This document shows positions 6,802 to 15,369 of a stretch of DNA of 36,402 bases, one piece after another; position 1 is the stretch's first letter; each line of letters opens with the position of its first letter. The notes beneath the pieces were generated by a model, which worked only from the letters and a program-made list of their open reading frames with translations, was not told the origin of the DNA and did no database searches. The position numbers and the translations under genes are program-made. Origin of the DNA: Bradyrhizobium valentinum (lineage in GTDB: Bacteria; Pseudomonadota; Alphaproteobacteria; Rhizobiales; Xanthobacteraceae); contig NZ_LLXX01000224.1 in NCBI RefSeq assembly GCF_001440405.1, positions 1 through 36,402 of the forward strand. The letters are read 5' to 3'.

Positions 6802-7923
6802 TCAGAGCTTGAGCACGCCGGGGAAGTGGTGCTCGAAGGCGCCACGGTAGTCCGTCGTGTTGTACGTGTTGTAGTAAACCACGCGGCGTACCCATGCCTT
6901 CTGCGAGTCCATCACCTTCTTCATGAACGGATCCGAACCGAGTTGGGTGATCAGGCCGTCCCATGCCTTGATCTGCGCTTCGAAAACCGATTTCGGCGTC
7001 CGCACGACATTGACCTTGTCCTTGGTGATCAGTTCCTGCAAGTCCTTGGAGTAATAGTCCATGGCCTTCCATTCGTTGGCCGATGACACGGCTTCCGCTG
7101 CATACTGCAGAATGGCCTTGTGCTCCGCGGGCAGGGCGTTGAACTTGGTTTTGTTGAACATGATCTCGAAGTATTCCGTCGCTTGATGGTGGCTGCCCAT
7201 CATGTAGTTCTTGGCGACGTCCTGCGCGCCGAAGCGCCGGTCCGAGGTCGGATTGTTGAACTCGAACCCATCGATCACGCCGCGCTCCATGGCCGGCACG
7301 ATCTCGCCGCCGGGAAGCTGCGCGACGGATGCCCCCATCGCCTGGAAGAGGTCGGCGGCAAGGCCCACCGTGCGATACTTCAGGCCTTTGAGATCAGCCT
7401 CGCTGGTGATGGGCTTCTTGAACCAGCCGAGCGGCTGGGTCGGCATCGGCATGGCGAAAAAGCTCTTGATGTTGACCTTCATGATCTGGGTCTGGAGCTC
7501 TTCGAACAGCTCGCGACCGCCACCGTTGTGGATCCAGCCAAGGCCTTCATTGGCATTGAAGCCGAACACCGGACCTGTGCCGAACAGCGAAGCTGCCTTG
7601 TGCTTGCCGTACCAGTAAACCGTCACCGTGTGAGCAGCGTCGATCTGGCCGCCATGCACGCCGTCGAATACCTGGAACGGATGCACGACCGAGCCGCCGA
7701 CCAGATAATCGATGCGCAGCCGGCCCCCGGCCATCTCATTGACGCGCTTCACATAGTCTTCGGCCATTTCGTTGAAGACGTCGGCTTTGCCCCACGAGCC
7801 CTGCATCTTCAGGGTCGCTGTCTGCGCCCGGCTGACCTGCGGCATCGCAATCACCGCGCCGCCGGCGGCGGCCGCCGTCAGGAAACGGCGGCGCGTTGTT
7901 TTTGTATCGCTACGCTTGCTCAT
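6802..7923 (-). CDS. dctP: TRAP transporter periplasmic solute-binding protein (DctP/TakP type), Tat-exported
   Basis: The 373-residue product starts at the ATG at 7923, with AGGA upstream. The N-terminus has a twin-arginine motif (TTRRRFLT), a hydrophobic stretch and an AQ cleavage site near residue 34. The mature part has DctP-family features: the segment LKGLKYRTVGLAADLFQAMG, whose Arg usually binds the ligand carboxylate, and EIVPAMERGVIDGFEFNNP. The closest type I recognise is the group containing TakP, which binds 2-oxo acids. A carboxylate ligand is therefore likely but not proven. It is the first gene of the dctP-dctQ-dctM-amidase-small membrane protein operon. Confidence 0.92.
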   Translation of the reverse strand: MSKRSDTKTTRRRFLTAAAAGGAVIAMPQVSRAQTATLKMQGSWGKADVFNEMAEDYVKRVNEMAGGRLRIDYLVGGSVVHPFQVFDGVHGGQIDAAHTVTVYWYGKHKAASLFGTGPVFGFNANEGLGWIHNGGGRELFEELQTQIMKVNIKSFFAMPMPTQPLGWFKKPITSEADLKGLKYRTVGLAADLFQAMGASVAQLPGGEIVPAMERGVIDGFEFNNPTSDRRFGAQDVAKNYMMGSHHQATEYFEIMFNKTKFNALPAEHKAILQYAAEAVSSANEWKAMDYYSKDLQELITKDKVNVVRTPKSVFEAQIKAWDGLITQLGSDPFMKKVMDSQKAWVRRVVYYNTYNTTDYRGAFEHHFPGVLKL

Positions 7924-8253
7924 GAGTTCCTCCCGGTTGAAAGATCGCCCGCTGCAGCGCGAGCTTGTTTTGTCTTGACGCCAAGTCAAAGGCTTGCGCG
8001 GCACTTTGGCAAGTGGGAAGTGCGTTCGCTCATGGTGAATCGCGCATGCGGTAAGGCAGCGTCGGTGTTCGCAGGCGCGAAAAAGGACCTTCCCTTCCGC
8101 TCGATGGGGCGAAGGCGCACCGAAGTCTTGCACTTTAGTCGCAGGAAAATCGGCCGCGCGAAATCAGCGGCGGGTTAAACCAGATTGGCCGGTTTATTCC
8201 CATGTCATTCTGCGCCCAATAGCCGCGTCGCGTCACGCTCTTAGCGCATCAGC
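7924..8253 (-). promoter_or_regulatory. Leader and promoter region of the TRAP-amidase operon
   Basis: This stretch of about 330 bases holds no gene I can support. An inverted repeat TTGAC-N5-GTCAA (7975-7979 and 7985-7989) lies about 52 bases before the dctP start, a good place for a regulator site. I could not assign a promoter with confidence. The far end (8241-8253) is the trailer of the MFS gene. Confidence 0.45.
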
Positions 8254-9945
8254 TCAGGTGCTGCTGCCTGCCGCGGTCGCGACCACTGGCAAGACCTCGT
8301 TGGCGGCGCGGTCGGGGGTGTCTTCCTTCCAGCGGACCGAGCCGAACGGCCGCTCCAGCATGCGGCGCACGCGGATCGGATCGGGCCCGAGATGAAAGTC
8401 GATCGCGCGCTGGTGCAGGGCGCGCTCGGACTGCGTCGCGCGGCTGCGCTGGCGCAGATAGTCGAGCCAGGTCGGGCAATGATAGCGCTCGGTCCACAAT
8501 TCGGGGTCGGCGATGTCGCGCGCGATCGACCAGCCATAGGCACCGTTGCGCTGGCGGCTGAGTTGCACTTCCTGCATCACGTTGTGGAAGGCGCGGGCGT
8601 TGTCCTGTGCGACGCGGTACTCGATCTCGACCACCAGCGGTCCGCTGCGTCCGGTCAGCGACAGCCGTACTTCGGGATCGGCAATAACCTCGGTGGCATC
8701 TTCATTGCGCGCACCGATCGGCGGCATGCGCAGCCAGATGCCGAGCAGCGGCGATATCAGCATCAGGCCGGCCGAAACCAAGAGCGCGATCTCCACGCCG
8801 GCGAGATCGGTGAGGTGTCCCCAGCCCCAGCTTCCGATCGCAATGCCGCCGGCAATTGATGCCTGGAACGCCGCCAGCGAACGGCCCGCGACCCAGCGTG
8901 GCGCGGAAAGCTGCACGCCGATATTGAACAGGGCCACCGCCAGCATCCACACCGCGCCGGCGAGCACCGGGGCGATCGCCGTCAGGATGGCGTTCGTGCT
9001 CAGGGCGACGGCTGCGATCGCGCCGGCCATCGATATCGCACAGGCGCGCACCGCGGCCTCGCCGCTCATGCGCCGGCGCACCTCGCTGATATTCAGCGCG
9101 CCGAACACCGCGCCCATGCCGAAGGCGCCGAGCATGATGCCGTAGGTTTGCGCGCCACCGTGCAGGAGATCGCGGGCAACCAGCGGCATCAGCGCCGAGA
9201 TCGAGCCGCCGATCACGCCGGTGACCAATGTTCTGATCAGCACGATGCGGATCGACGGCGAGTTGGCGATGTAGCGCACGCCGGAGACCATGGCGCGGTT
9301 GAGACGCTCGCGCGGCAGGCGCGACGGCTCGCTGGTACGCTTCCACAGAAACAGCACCACCATCAGCGGCAGGTACAGCACGGCATTGACGGCAAATGCC
9401 GCCACTGCGCCCGCGGTCGCGACCACGATGCCGCCGACCGCCGGCCCGAAGCTGCGCGCGATGTTGTAGCTGATGCCGTTGAGCGCGACCGCCGCCGGCA
9501 GCGTTTCCGCCGGCACCTGCTCGCTGACCGAGGCTTGCCAGGCCGGCCCGAACAGCGCCATGCCGCTGCCGACCACGAAGCACAGCGCCAGCAGGATATT
9601 CGGCGTGACGAGGCCGAGCCATGCCAGCACCGTCAAAAAGCTCGCGCCGACCAGCGCGATACCGAGCGAGACCAGCGCGACGACGCGCCGGTCGTGCATG
9701 TCGGCAATGGCGCCGGCCGGCATCGAGATCAGCATGATCGGCAGCATCAGCGCGGTCTGCACCAGCGCGACCTTGTCGGCGGAAGATGTCATCTGCGTCA
9801 TCGCCCAGGCCGCGCCGACGCCCTGGATCAATATCCCCAGATTGGACACGAGACTGGCGAACCAGATGCGCCGGAACACGGCATGCCGCAACGGCGCTGC
9901 GATGCCATCAGTCGCAAGACGCGAGCGTTTCGGCTGGTCCGTCAT
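8254..9945 (-). CDS. MFS exporter with C-terminal monooxygenase-like domain (transmembrane secretion effector family)
   Basis: The 563-residue product has a major facilitator part at residues 20-410. It shows the EntS-like start (PLRHAVFRRIWFASLVSNLG), the loop motif GAIADMHDRRVV, and the conserved NGISYNIARSFGPAVGGIVV. Residues 430-545 form a soluble domain with LVVEIEYRVAQDNARAF and WTERYHCPTWLDYLRQ, resembling the antibiotic-biosynthesis-monooxygenase fold. This two-part layout is the known 'transmembrane secretion effector' family (MFS_3, PF05977). Members export siderophores or other small molecules, and some are annotated as drug efflux. The cargo here is unknown. It is divergent from the lipase-like gene. 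Confidence 0.88.
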   Translation of the reverse strand: MTDQPKRSRLATDGIAAPLRHAVFRRIWFASLVSNLGILIQGVGAAWAMTQMTSSADKVALVQTALMLPIMLISMPAGAIADMHDRRVVALVSLGIALVGASFLTVLAWLGLVTPNILLALCFVVGSGMALFGPAWQASVSEQVPAETLPAAVALNGISYNIARSFGPAVGGIVVATAGAVAAFAVNAVLYLPLMVVLFLWKRTSEPSRLPRERLNRAMVSGVRYIANSPSIRIVLIRTLVTGVIGGSISALMPLVARDLLHGGAQTYGIMLGAFGMGAVFGALNISEVRRRMSGEAAVRACAISMAGAIAAVALSTNAILTAIAPVLAGAVWMLAVALFNIGVQLSAPRWVAGRSLAAFQASIAGGIAIGSWGWGHLTDLAGVEIALLVSAGLMLISPLLGIWLRMPPIGARNEDATEVIADPEVRLSLTGRSGPLVVEIEYRVAQDNARAFHNVMQEVQLSRQRNGAYGWSIARDIADPELWTERYHCPTWLDYLRQRSRATQSERALHQRAIDFHLGPDPIRVRRMLERPFGSVRWKEDTPDRAANEVLPVVATAAGSST

Positions 9946-10094
9946 GATCTATTCCGTTGGACTTCTGTCACCGGCTTGATTCCATTCGTACCTAAAGTGA
10001 TGCCTGCGAAAGCCCTGACCTGTCCAGTCGTCGCGCCGGGTTCGACGGTGCTATCGCACAGCTAAGGTATTGAAAAGCAACGGGAGGTTTCGAA

Positions 10095-11474
10095 ATGAGG
10101 CTGTCGCGGCGGTTGATCCTGAAGGGCGCCGGAGCCTTGCCTTTGCTGGCTGGTTCATTCGGTTTTCCGCGCTTTGGCTTGGCGCAGACGCAGCCTGCTG
10201 CACCTGGGCCGGCTGAGGTTCCACCGATCCTGTTCGTTCATGGCAATGGCGACCATGCGGCGCTCTGGATCACGACATTATGGCGTATGGAGTCGAACGG
10301 CGTGCCGCGCGAACGAATGCTGGCCATCAATTTCACCAATCCCCTGGCGCGCGCCGATGACAAGGTGGAACAACCGAACCGTTCCTCGACCAAAGATCAG
10401 CGCCGTGAACTCGGCGAGGCCGTCAAAGAATTGCAGCGCCGCACCGGCGCGTCGCCCATTGCGTTGGTCGGTAATTCGCGCGGCGGCTACTCGATCCGCA
10501 ACTACATCAAAAATGGCGGCGGCTCCGACATCAGCCACGCCGTGCTGTGCGGTGTTCCCAACCATGGCATCTATGAATGGGATGAAGGGCTTGGCGGCGA
10601 ATTCAACGGCGGCGGCCCGTTCCTGCGTGGCTTGAACGAAGGCGAGAGCGAGGTGACGCCGGGTACGGCGTTCCTCACGTTGCGCAGCGACGGCATCGAC
10701 AAATACGCGCAAGCAGATGGACGCTTCGTCGGCAAGCCGGGCACACCGACCGGCGTGACGTCGGATAGCCCTGCGCTGAAGGGTGCGACCAATCTCGTGC
10801 TCGGCGCGCTCGATCATCGCGAGGTCGCGTTTCATCCGCGCGCGTTTCGCGAGATCTACAAATTCATCGCAGGGAGAGAGCCGTCACGCATCGAGATCGT
10901 GCCTGAAGTAGAAGTCAAACTGAGCGGACTTGTGACGGATACGCCGGGCGGCGTGGTCACCAACCGCCCGGTATCGGGCGCGACGGTCGAAATCTATCGC
11001 GTCTCTCCCGAGTCCGGCGAACGGATCGGCGGCCGGATCCATTCTTCGCAAACCGGCGCCGACGGCCGTTGGGGGCCGGCGCAGATCGAGCCGACCTGGC
11101 ATCTCGAAATCGTGCTGACATCGGCCGGCTCGCCCACGACGCATTTCTATCGCTCGCCGTTCCCGCGCTCCTCCGATGTTGTGCATCTGCGCGCCGCGCG
11201 CCCGCTCGGGCCGGCCGATGGCGGTGCGGGCGCCGTGGTCCTGATGTCACGTCCGAGAGGCTATTTCGGCTTGCCGCGGGACGTGGTGCTGATAGACGGC
11301 AAGGAGCCGAAGGACGTAAAACCCGGCGTGCCGACCGATTCAACCACGACCTTGCGGCTTGCCGCGGAGGAGGTTGGCCGCGCGGTGGCGGCCATGTTCA
11401 ATGGCGAGCGGATCGTGGCGCGGGCCTGGCCGGCCTCGGAAAACCGGATTGCGGTTGCCGAACTGACTTATTAG
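10095..11474 (+). CDS. Tat-exported alpha/beta hydrolase, lipase-like with C-terminal beta domain
   Basis: The 459-residue product starts at 10095 with GGGAGG (10081-10086) upstream. It begins with a twin-arginine signal (LSRRLILKGAGALPLLAG, cleavage near residue 31). The hydrolase domain has the oxyanion loop HGNG (49-52), the nucleophile elbow GNSRGG (S128), a probable acid in LRSDGIDKYAQ (D199 or D202) and the His in LGALDHREVAF (H241). Residues 265-459 form a second, beta-rich region with no catalytic motif. This layout resembles the Archaeoglobus fulgidus AF1763-type lipase, but I infer that from arrangement only. Esters of long-chain acids or polyesters are possible substrates. Cytochrome P450 and cyclase genes follow. 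Confidence 0.82.
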   Translation: MRLSRRLILKGAGALPLLAGSFGFPRFGLAQTQPAAPGPAEVPPILFVHGNGDHAALWITTLWRMESNGVPRERMLAINFTNPLARADDKVEQPNRSSTKDQRRELGEAVKELQRRTGASPIALVGNSRGGYSIRNYIKNGGGSDISHAVLCGVPNHGIYEWDEGLGGEFNGGGPFLRGLNEGESEVTPGTAFLTLRSDGIDKYAQADGRFVGKPGTPTGVTSDSPALKGATNLVLGALDHREVAFHPRAFREIYKFIAGREPSRIEIVPEVEVKLSGLVTDTPGGVVTNRPVSGATVEIYRVSPESGERIGGRIHSSQTGADGRWGPAQIEPTWHLEIVLTSAGSPTTHFYRSPFPRSSDVVHLRAARPLGPADGGAGAVVLMSRPRGYFGLPRDVVLIDGKEPKDVKPGVPTDSTTTLRLAAEEVGRAVAAMFNGERIVARAWPASENRIAVAELTY

Positions 11475-11616
11475 CTGTTTGTTTGCCGGGGCGCCTTTGC
11501 AGCGCCCGGATCGTGAACTTAGATACCGTCGCAGCCCGCATGAGCACAGCGATATGCGGGGCCTGGCACGGTCCCGGATTGCGCTGCGCTCCATCCGGGC
11601 TACGGGATAAGCGCCC

Positions 11617-13002
11617 ATGAGTGTTGCCGAAGCCTACGACACGCCGGCGGCGCGAACGCCGCTGGTGCCGCCGAGTCCACCGCGGGCGCCCGACAACATG
11701 ACGGTGTTCGGGCGGATGAAGGCGATCCGCATCAGCCCGATCGGTAGCTGGGGCCAGCGGGCCTATGAGGAAGATATCGTCCAGGGCCGCTTTTTCGGAC
11801 GCAGCACTTTCATTCTCAACGCGCCGGATGCGATCAAGCATGTGCTGGTCGACAATTACGAAAACTATACCCGCACGCCGGCCGGCCTCCGCGTGCTGCG
11901 TCCGATCCTCGGCGAAGGCTTGCTGATTGCGGAAGGACGCGCCTGGAAGTATCAGCGCCGCACGCTGGCGCCGGCGTTTACGCCGCGCGCGGTGATGACG
12001 CTCATTCCGCACATGGTGGCGGCGACCGATGAGACGGTCGCCAAGCTCAGGGCGGCCAGCAACGCGTCCGTCGATCTGCGCGAGGCGATGCAGCGGATGA
12101 CGCTCGAAATCGCCGGCCGCACCATGTTCTCGTTCGGGATGGATCGCCATGGTGCCGCGCTGCGCGACTTCGTGATGGAGTATGGCGAGCGGCTCGCGCG
12201 CCCGCATTTTCTCGATATGCTGCTGCCGCTGAGCTGGCCGAGCCCGCAGGATATTTCGCGTGCCCGTTTCCGCAAGCGCTGGACGGCCTTCGTCGGCATG
12301 CTGATGGCCGAGCGCCGCGCCGCCGGCAAGAACGAGGGCGCGCCGGCGCACGATCTGTTCGACCTGATGGGCGAGGCGCGCGATCCGGAAACCGGCGAGG
12401 CCTTCACCGATGACCAGCTCGGCGATCAGGTCGCTACCATGATTCTCGCCGGTCATGAGACGACGGCGACCGCACTGTTCTGGGCACTCTACCTTCTGGC
12501 GCTCGATTCCGCCGTCCAGCAGGACGTCGCGAAGGAGGTGCAGGGCGCCATCGTCAACGGCACGCTCGACATCGAACGGCTGAAATTCACTCGTGCGGTG
12601 ATCGACGAGACCATGCGGCTCTATCCGCCGGCGTTCCTGATTGCGCGTGCAGCCAGCGGGCCGGACACGATCGCAGGGCTTCCGGTCAAGAAGAAGGACG
12701 TCATCCTGATCGCCCCGTGGCTGTTGCATCGGCACGAAAAACTCTGGCGCGATCCGAACGCCTTCATCCCGTCCCGTTTCATGGCCGGCACGCCGCCCGA
12801 TCGCTTCGCCTATCTGCCGTTCGGCGTCGGCGCTCGCGTCTGCATCGGCGCGCATTTCGCGCTGGTCGAGGCAACGCTGGCGCTGGCGAAGATTATCGGC
12901 GCGTTTCATGTCGATCTGGTCGACAAGGAGCCGGTGATTCCGATCGGCGTGGTGACGACACAGCCCGACCGTTCGCCGATGTTTGCCATCACGTCCCGGT
13001 AG
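11617..13002 (+). CDS. Cytochrome P450
   Basis: The 461-residue product has all the key P450 motifs. The I-helix AGHETT is at 278-283, the K-helix ExxR is ETMR (E331, R334), and the heme loop is FGVGARVCIG with C409 as the axial thiolate. There is no signal peptide or membrane anchor, so it is a soluble bacterial class needing separate ferredoxin partners, and none is encoded nearby. The region before the heme loop (PSRFMAGTPPDRFAYLPFG) and the long N-terminus (LNAPDAIKHVLVDN) look like the CYP4/CYP102-like side of the superfamily, which often acts on fatty acids. That substrate guess is weak. The gap to the lipase gene is 142 bases. Confidence 0.93.
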   Translation: MSVAEAYDTPAARTPLVPPSPPRAPDNMTVFGRMKAIRISPIGSWGQRAYEEDIVQGRFFGRSTFILNAPDAIKHVLVDNYENYTRTPAGLRVLRPILGEGLLIAEGRAWKYQRRTLAPAFTPRAVMTLIPHMVAATDETVAKLRAASNASVDLREAMQRMTLEIAGRTMFSFGMDRHGAALRDFVMEYGERLARPHFLDMLLPLSWPSPQDISRARFRKRWTAFVGMLMAERRAAGKNEGAPAHDLFDLMGEARDPETGEAFTDDQLGDQVATMILAGHETTATALFWALYLLALDSAVQQDVAKEVQGAIVNGTLDIERLKFTRAVIDETMRLYPPAFLIARAASGPDTIAGLPVKKKDVILIAPWLLHRHEKLWRDPNAFIPSRFMAGTPPDRFAYLPFGVGARVCIGAHFALVEATLALAKIIGAFHVDLVDKEPVIPIGVVTTQPDRSPMFAITSR

Positions 13003-13008
13003 CGCTTT

Positions 13009-13062
13009 GCGAACCGGATTTGACCCGCATGTCTCTTCGGTTCGCGCCAAGAAAACGCGTCA
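13009..13062 (-). repeat. Dispersed palindromic repeat, family A (second copy)
   Basis: GCGAACCG (13009-13016) is inverted as CGGTTCGC (13038-13045). Positions 13038-13062 match the reverse complement of 2809-2833 with one mismatch. It lies between the P450 and cyclase genes. Confidence 0.68.
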
Positions 13063-13117
13063 GGCAGGGAAGAACACCTTGCGAAGCCGCGTCGGGAGCG
13101 TCATCTAGGTTGTCACC

Positions 13118-14527
13118 ATGAGCGATACCCAGGCCCAGTTCTCCGTTCTGCGGCAGACCGCCGACCCGGCGGTGGTCGACGCCATCTCGCAATTGATCGC
13201 CAAGGGCGAGGATCGCGATCTCAACCGGATCAATCTGTTGGATTTTGCCGCGCGATACGGACTGGACGAGGAAAAGGTCATTTCGGCCTTTCTGCATTCG
13301 GCGCGGCTCGGGCTGTTCGATCTCACCTGGAATGTGCTGTGTCCCGGCTGTGGCGGCGTGCTCGGCGCGCACAACACGCTGAAATCGCTCCGCCACGACG
13401 ACTATAATTGCGCGCTGTGCGCCCAAGGCTACGAGGCGTCTGTCGACGACCGCGTCGAGGTCGCCTTCACAGTCAGTCCTCGCGTCAGGCGCATCGCCGC
13501 GCACGATCCCAATACGCTGCCGATCTGGGAATATAACCGCCAGATGTTCTGGAGCTCGGGGATGGACCTGAGCGAAGAGTCGATCAAGCGGCTGATCGAC
13601 GAGGTTTCGCTCGAAGCCATCGAGCTGCCGGTGGGCGAGAAGGCGGTGTTGTCGCTGCAACTGCCCAATCAGTTCGTGATCGTGTTCGAGCCGGTGACGC
13701 ATTCGGCGCACTTCTTCAATATCCAGGGCGAGCCGACCCGCGAGCGGCAGCAGTTTTCCATCGTGTTCAACAAGCTGCACGCGCCGACCGGCACGACCGT
13801 GATGCGTCCGGGACCGCTGCGTCTTTCGCTTGATAACCAGACCGACACACGCGTGCTTCCCGCAGTCTGGGTCGCCAACGACACGCTCCACGAGTTGCTC
13901 GGCAAACGCAAGCCGATCCTGACCGCCAAGCGGATGCTGTCCAATCAGACCTTCCGCGACGTGTTCAAGGCGGACAATCTCAACGTCGATCAGCGCCTCA
14001 AGATCACCTCGCTGACCTTCCTGTTCACGGACCTCAAGGGCTCCACCGCGCTCTATGAGCGGGTCGGCGATCTCGCCGCCTTCGATCTGGTGCGGGCGCA
14101 TTTCCATGCGCTGCTCGAAATCATCGCTTCCGAGAAGGGCGCGGTCGTGAAGACGATCGGCGATGCCGTCATGGCGACCTTCATCAGGCCGGAGCATGCA
14201 ATCGTCGCCGGCTTGCGGATGCGCGCGGCGATGGCTCAGCTCAACGCCGAGCGCGGCCGGGAGGACCTGATCGTCAAGATCGGCATCCACGAAGGCCCGT
14301 GCCTTGCGGTGATGCTGAACGAGCGCCAGGATTATTTCGGCCAGACCGTCAACATCGCATCGCGCGTGCAGAGCCTGTCGACCTCGCAGGAGATCCACAT
14401 CACCGGCCCGGTGATCGAATCGCCGGCGGTGGCCACGATCCTTCAGAAAGAGGCGATCAGGCCGATCCAGAAGGAAGCCGCGCTGCGCGGCATCGCCGAC
14501 AAGATGGTGGTGTACGAAATACCCTGA
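13118..14527 (+). CDS. Class III adenylate cyclase with N-terminal zinc-ribbon region
   Basis: The 469-residue soluble product makes cyclic AMP from ATP. The catalytic domain (about 298-469) has metal-binding D305 in FTDLKGST and D349 in IGDAVMATF. K345 fits ATP rather than GTP specificity. N412 and R416 in NIASRV are the transition-state residues. The N-terminal 290 residues match the layout of the DUF5939-type region found before such cyclases. They contain a likely zinc site, C75-x2-C78 and C98-x2-C101, and start with a helical section. It has no membrane segment, so the signal it senses is probably cytoplasmic. It converges on the cupredoxin gene with a 6-base gap. Confidence 0.92.
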   Translation: MSDTQAQFSVLRQTADPAVVDAISQLIAKGEDRDLNRINLLDFAARYGLDEEKVISAFLHSARLGLFDLTWNVLCPGCGGVLGAHNTLKSLRHDDYNCALCAQGYEASVDDRVEVAFTVSPRVRRIAAHDPNTLPIWEYNRQMFWSSGMDLSEESIKRLIDEVSLEAIELPVGEKAVLSLQLPNQFVIVFEPVTHSAHFFNIQGEPTRERQQFSIVFNKLHAPTGTTVMRPGPLRLSLDNQTDTRVLPAVWVANDTLHELLGKRKPILTAKRMLSNQTFRDVFKADNLNVDQRLKITSLTFLFTDLKGSTALYERVGDLAAFDLVRAHFHALLEIIASEKGAVVKTIGDAVMATFIRPEHAIVAGLRMRAAMAQLNAERGREDLIVKIGIHEGPCLAVMLNERQDYFGQTVNIASRVQSLSTSQEIHITGPVIESPAVATILQKEAIRPIQKEAALRGIADKMVVYEIP

Positions 14528-14533
14528 ACGGCG

Positions 14534-15010
14534 CTACTCGATCACGATCTCGCCGACCATGCCGAGTTCGGCGTGGGTCTTGCCGTCACTGGTCTTGATG
14601 TCGCAGCGCAGGTCGCTGGCACGGCCGGCCGCGACCGGCACCAGCCACCATTCGGCCGATTGTCCCGGATAGACCTCGATCTCGCGGATCGCGCCCTTGA
14701 ATTCCGCGAGCGTCACGGCCTTGCCGTTCTGCTGCTGCGTCACCTGCACCTTGCGCGTGAACACCATCTGCGAGAACGCGTGCGAGGTGAAGTAATGCGG
14801 ATCGTTGCTCGTGTTGCGCAGGATCAGCTTGTAGAGCTTGCCGGTTTCAAACTTGAGTTGCTTCGGCGCGAATTCGTGTTTGCCGGGCGCGCCGAGATCG
14901 ACGGTCATCTCAATCGGCGTCTGCCGCGACAGATCGCCGGCCGCAAGCACAGCTCCCGAGGCGATTCCGAGCACAACGGCGGCGCCGAGCGCGAAGCGGA
15001 AGGTGGTCAT
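14534..15010 (-). CDS. Periplasmic cupredoxin-like protein
   Basis: The 158-residue product starts at the ATG at 15010, with a strong G-rich binding site (GGGGGGAA). A signal peptide ends near residue 24. The mature part resembles the small blue-copper fold. KLYKLILRNTSNDPHYFTSH supplies H72 and H77 as candidate ligands, and the C-terminal loop RCDIKTSDGKTHAELGMVG supplies C136, H146 and M151. The Cys-His spacing (nine residues) is longer than in classical blue-copper proteins, so type 1 copper binding is plausible but not certain. It may carry copper or electrons in the periplasm. Two palindromes lie just upstream. Confidence 0.8.
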   Translation of the reverse strand: MTTFRFALGAAVVLGIASGAVLAAGDLSRQTPIEMTVDLGAPGKHEFAPKQLKFETGKLYKLILRNTSNDPHYFTSHAFSQMVFTRKVQVTQQQNGKAVTLAEFKGAIREIEVYPGQSAEWWLVPVAAGRASDLRCDIKTSDGKTHAELGMVGEIVIE

Positions 15011-15029
15011 ACGCGTTCCCCCCAAAATT

Positions 15030-15048
15030 ACTCATTGAAACAATGAGT
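15030..15048 (-). promoter_or_regulatory. Perfect palindrome upstream of the cupredoxin gene
   Basis: ACTCATTG-AAA-CAATGAGT: 8-base perfect arms with a 3-base centre, 20 bases from the cupredoxin start codon. It could be a regulator site or a hairpin in the leader RNA. Confidence 0.5.
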
Positions 15049-15058
15049 TCTCTTTTAA

Positions 15059-15079
15059 TGCAAATGCGAATGATTTGCA
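15059..15079 (-). promoter_or_regulatory. 7-7-7 palindrome, possible Fur-like operator
   Basis: TGCAAAT (15059-15065), a 7-base spacer, then ATTTGCA (15073-15079). The AT-rich core GCAAATGCGAATGATTTGC partly resembles a 19-base Fur box, so iron- or metal-responsive control of the cupredoxin gene is possible. Confidence 0.5.
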
Positions 15080-15369
15080 ATTGAATGGCGCCTTGCTGCC
15101 TGCGGCAAATCGCGCGGATTAGATCCTGGCGGACATGTCGAAGCACTCGGCGACGGCACTCTTGAATCTCAGCCGCGCGCGTTGACGCAGCAACAAGCGA
15201 CGGCTCTGTGACTGACAGCAGGTACCGCTAAAGTTTCGATGCAGGTGTTTTGGTCACTTCAAAGGTGACGCCGATTTAATCTGCCCGCGCAGCCAGGCGT
15301 TGATTGCGGAGGCCAGATTTTCAACCCATATTCGACCGACAGGCTTTACACGACTTTGCAGGTAGATTG
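15080..15369. other. Intergenic region between cupredoxin and TerB-like genes
   Basis: About 290 bases with no gene I can support. It presumably holds the promoter of the TerB-like gene. A small inverted repeat, GTCAC-N7-GTGAC, lies near 15253-15269, followed by a possible TTG start at 15304 that I do not favour. Confidence 0.4.

Noticed and set aside
11398..13050. A 550-codon open frame on the minus strand opposite the P450 gene
   Set aside because: The plus-strand frame has complete P450 motifs. The opposite frame has no recognisable domain and the Arg/His-rich make-up typical of antisense to GC-rich genes.
12989..14398. A 469-codon minus-strand frame opposite the cyclase gene
   Set aside because: The cyclase is complete on the plus strand, and this frame shows no family features.
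15304..15369. A TTG start extending the TerB-like protein by 22 residues
   Set aside because: The extra residues do not look like part of the fold, and the ATG at 15370 gives a plausible start with AGGTAG upstream.
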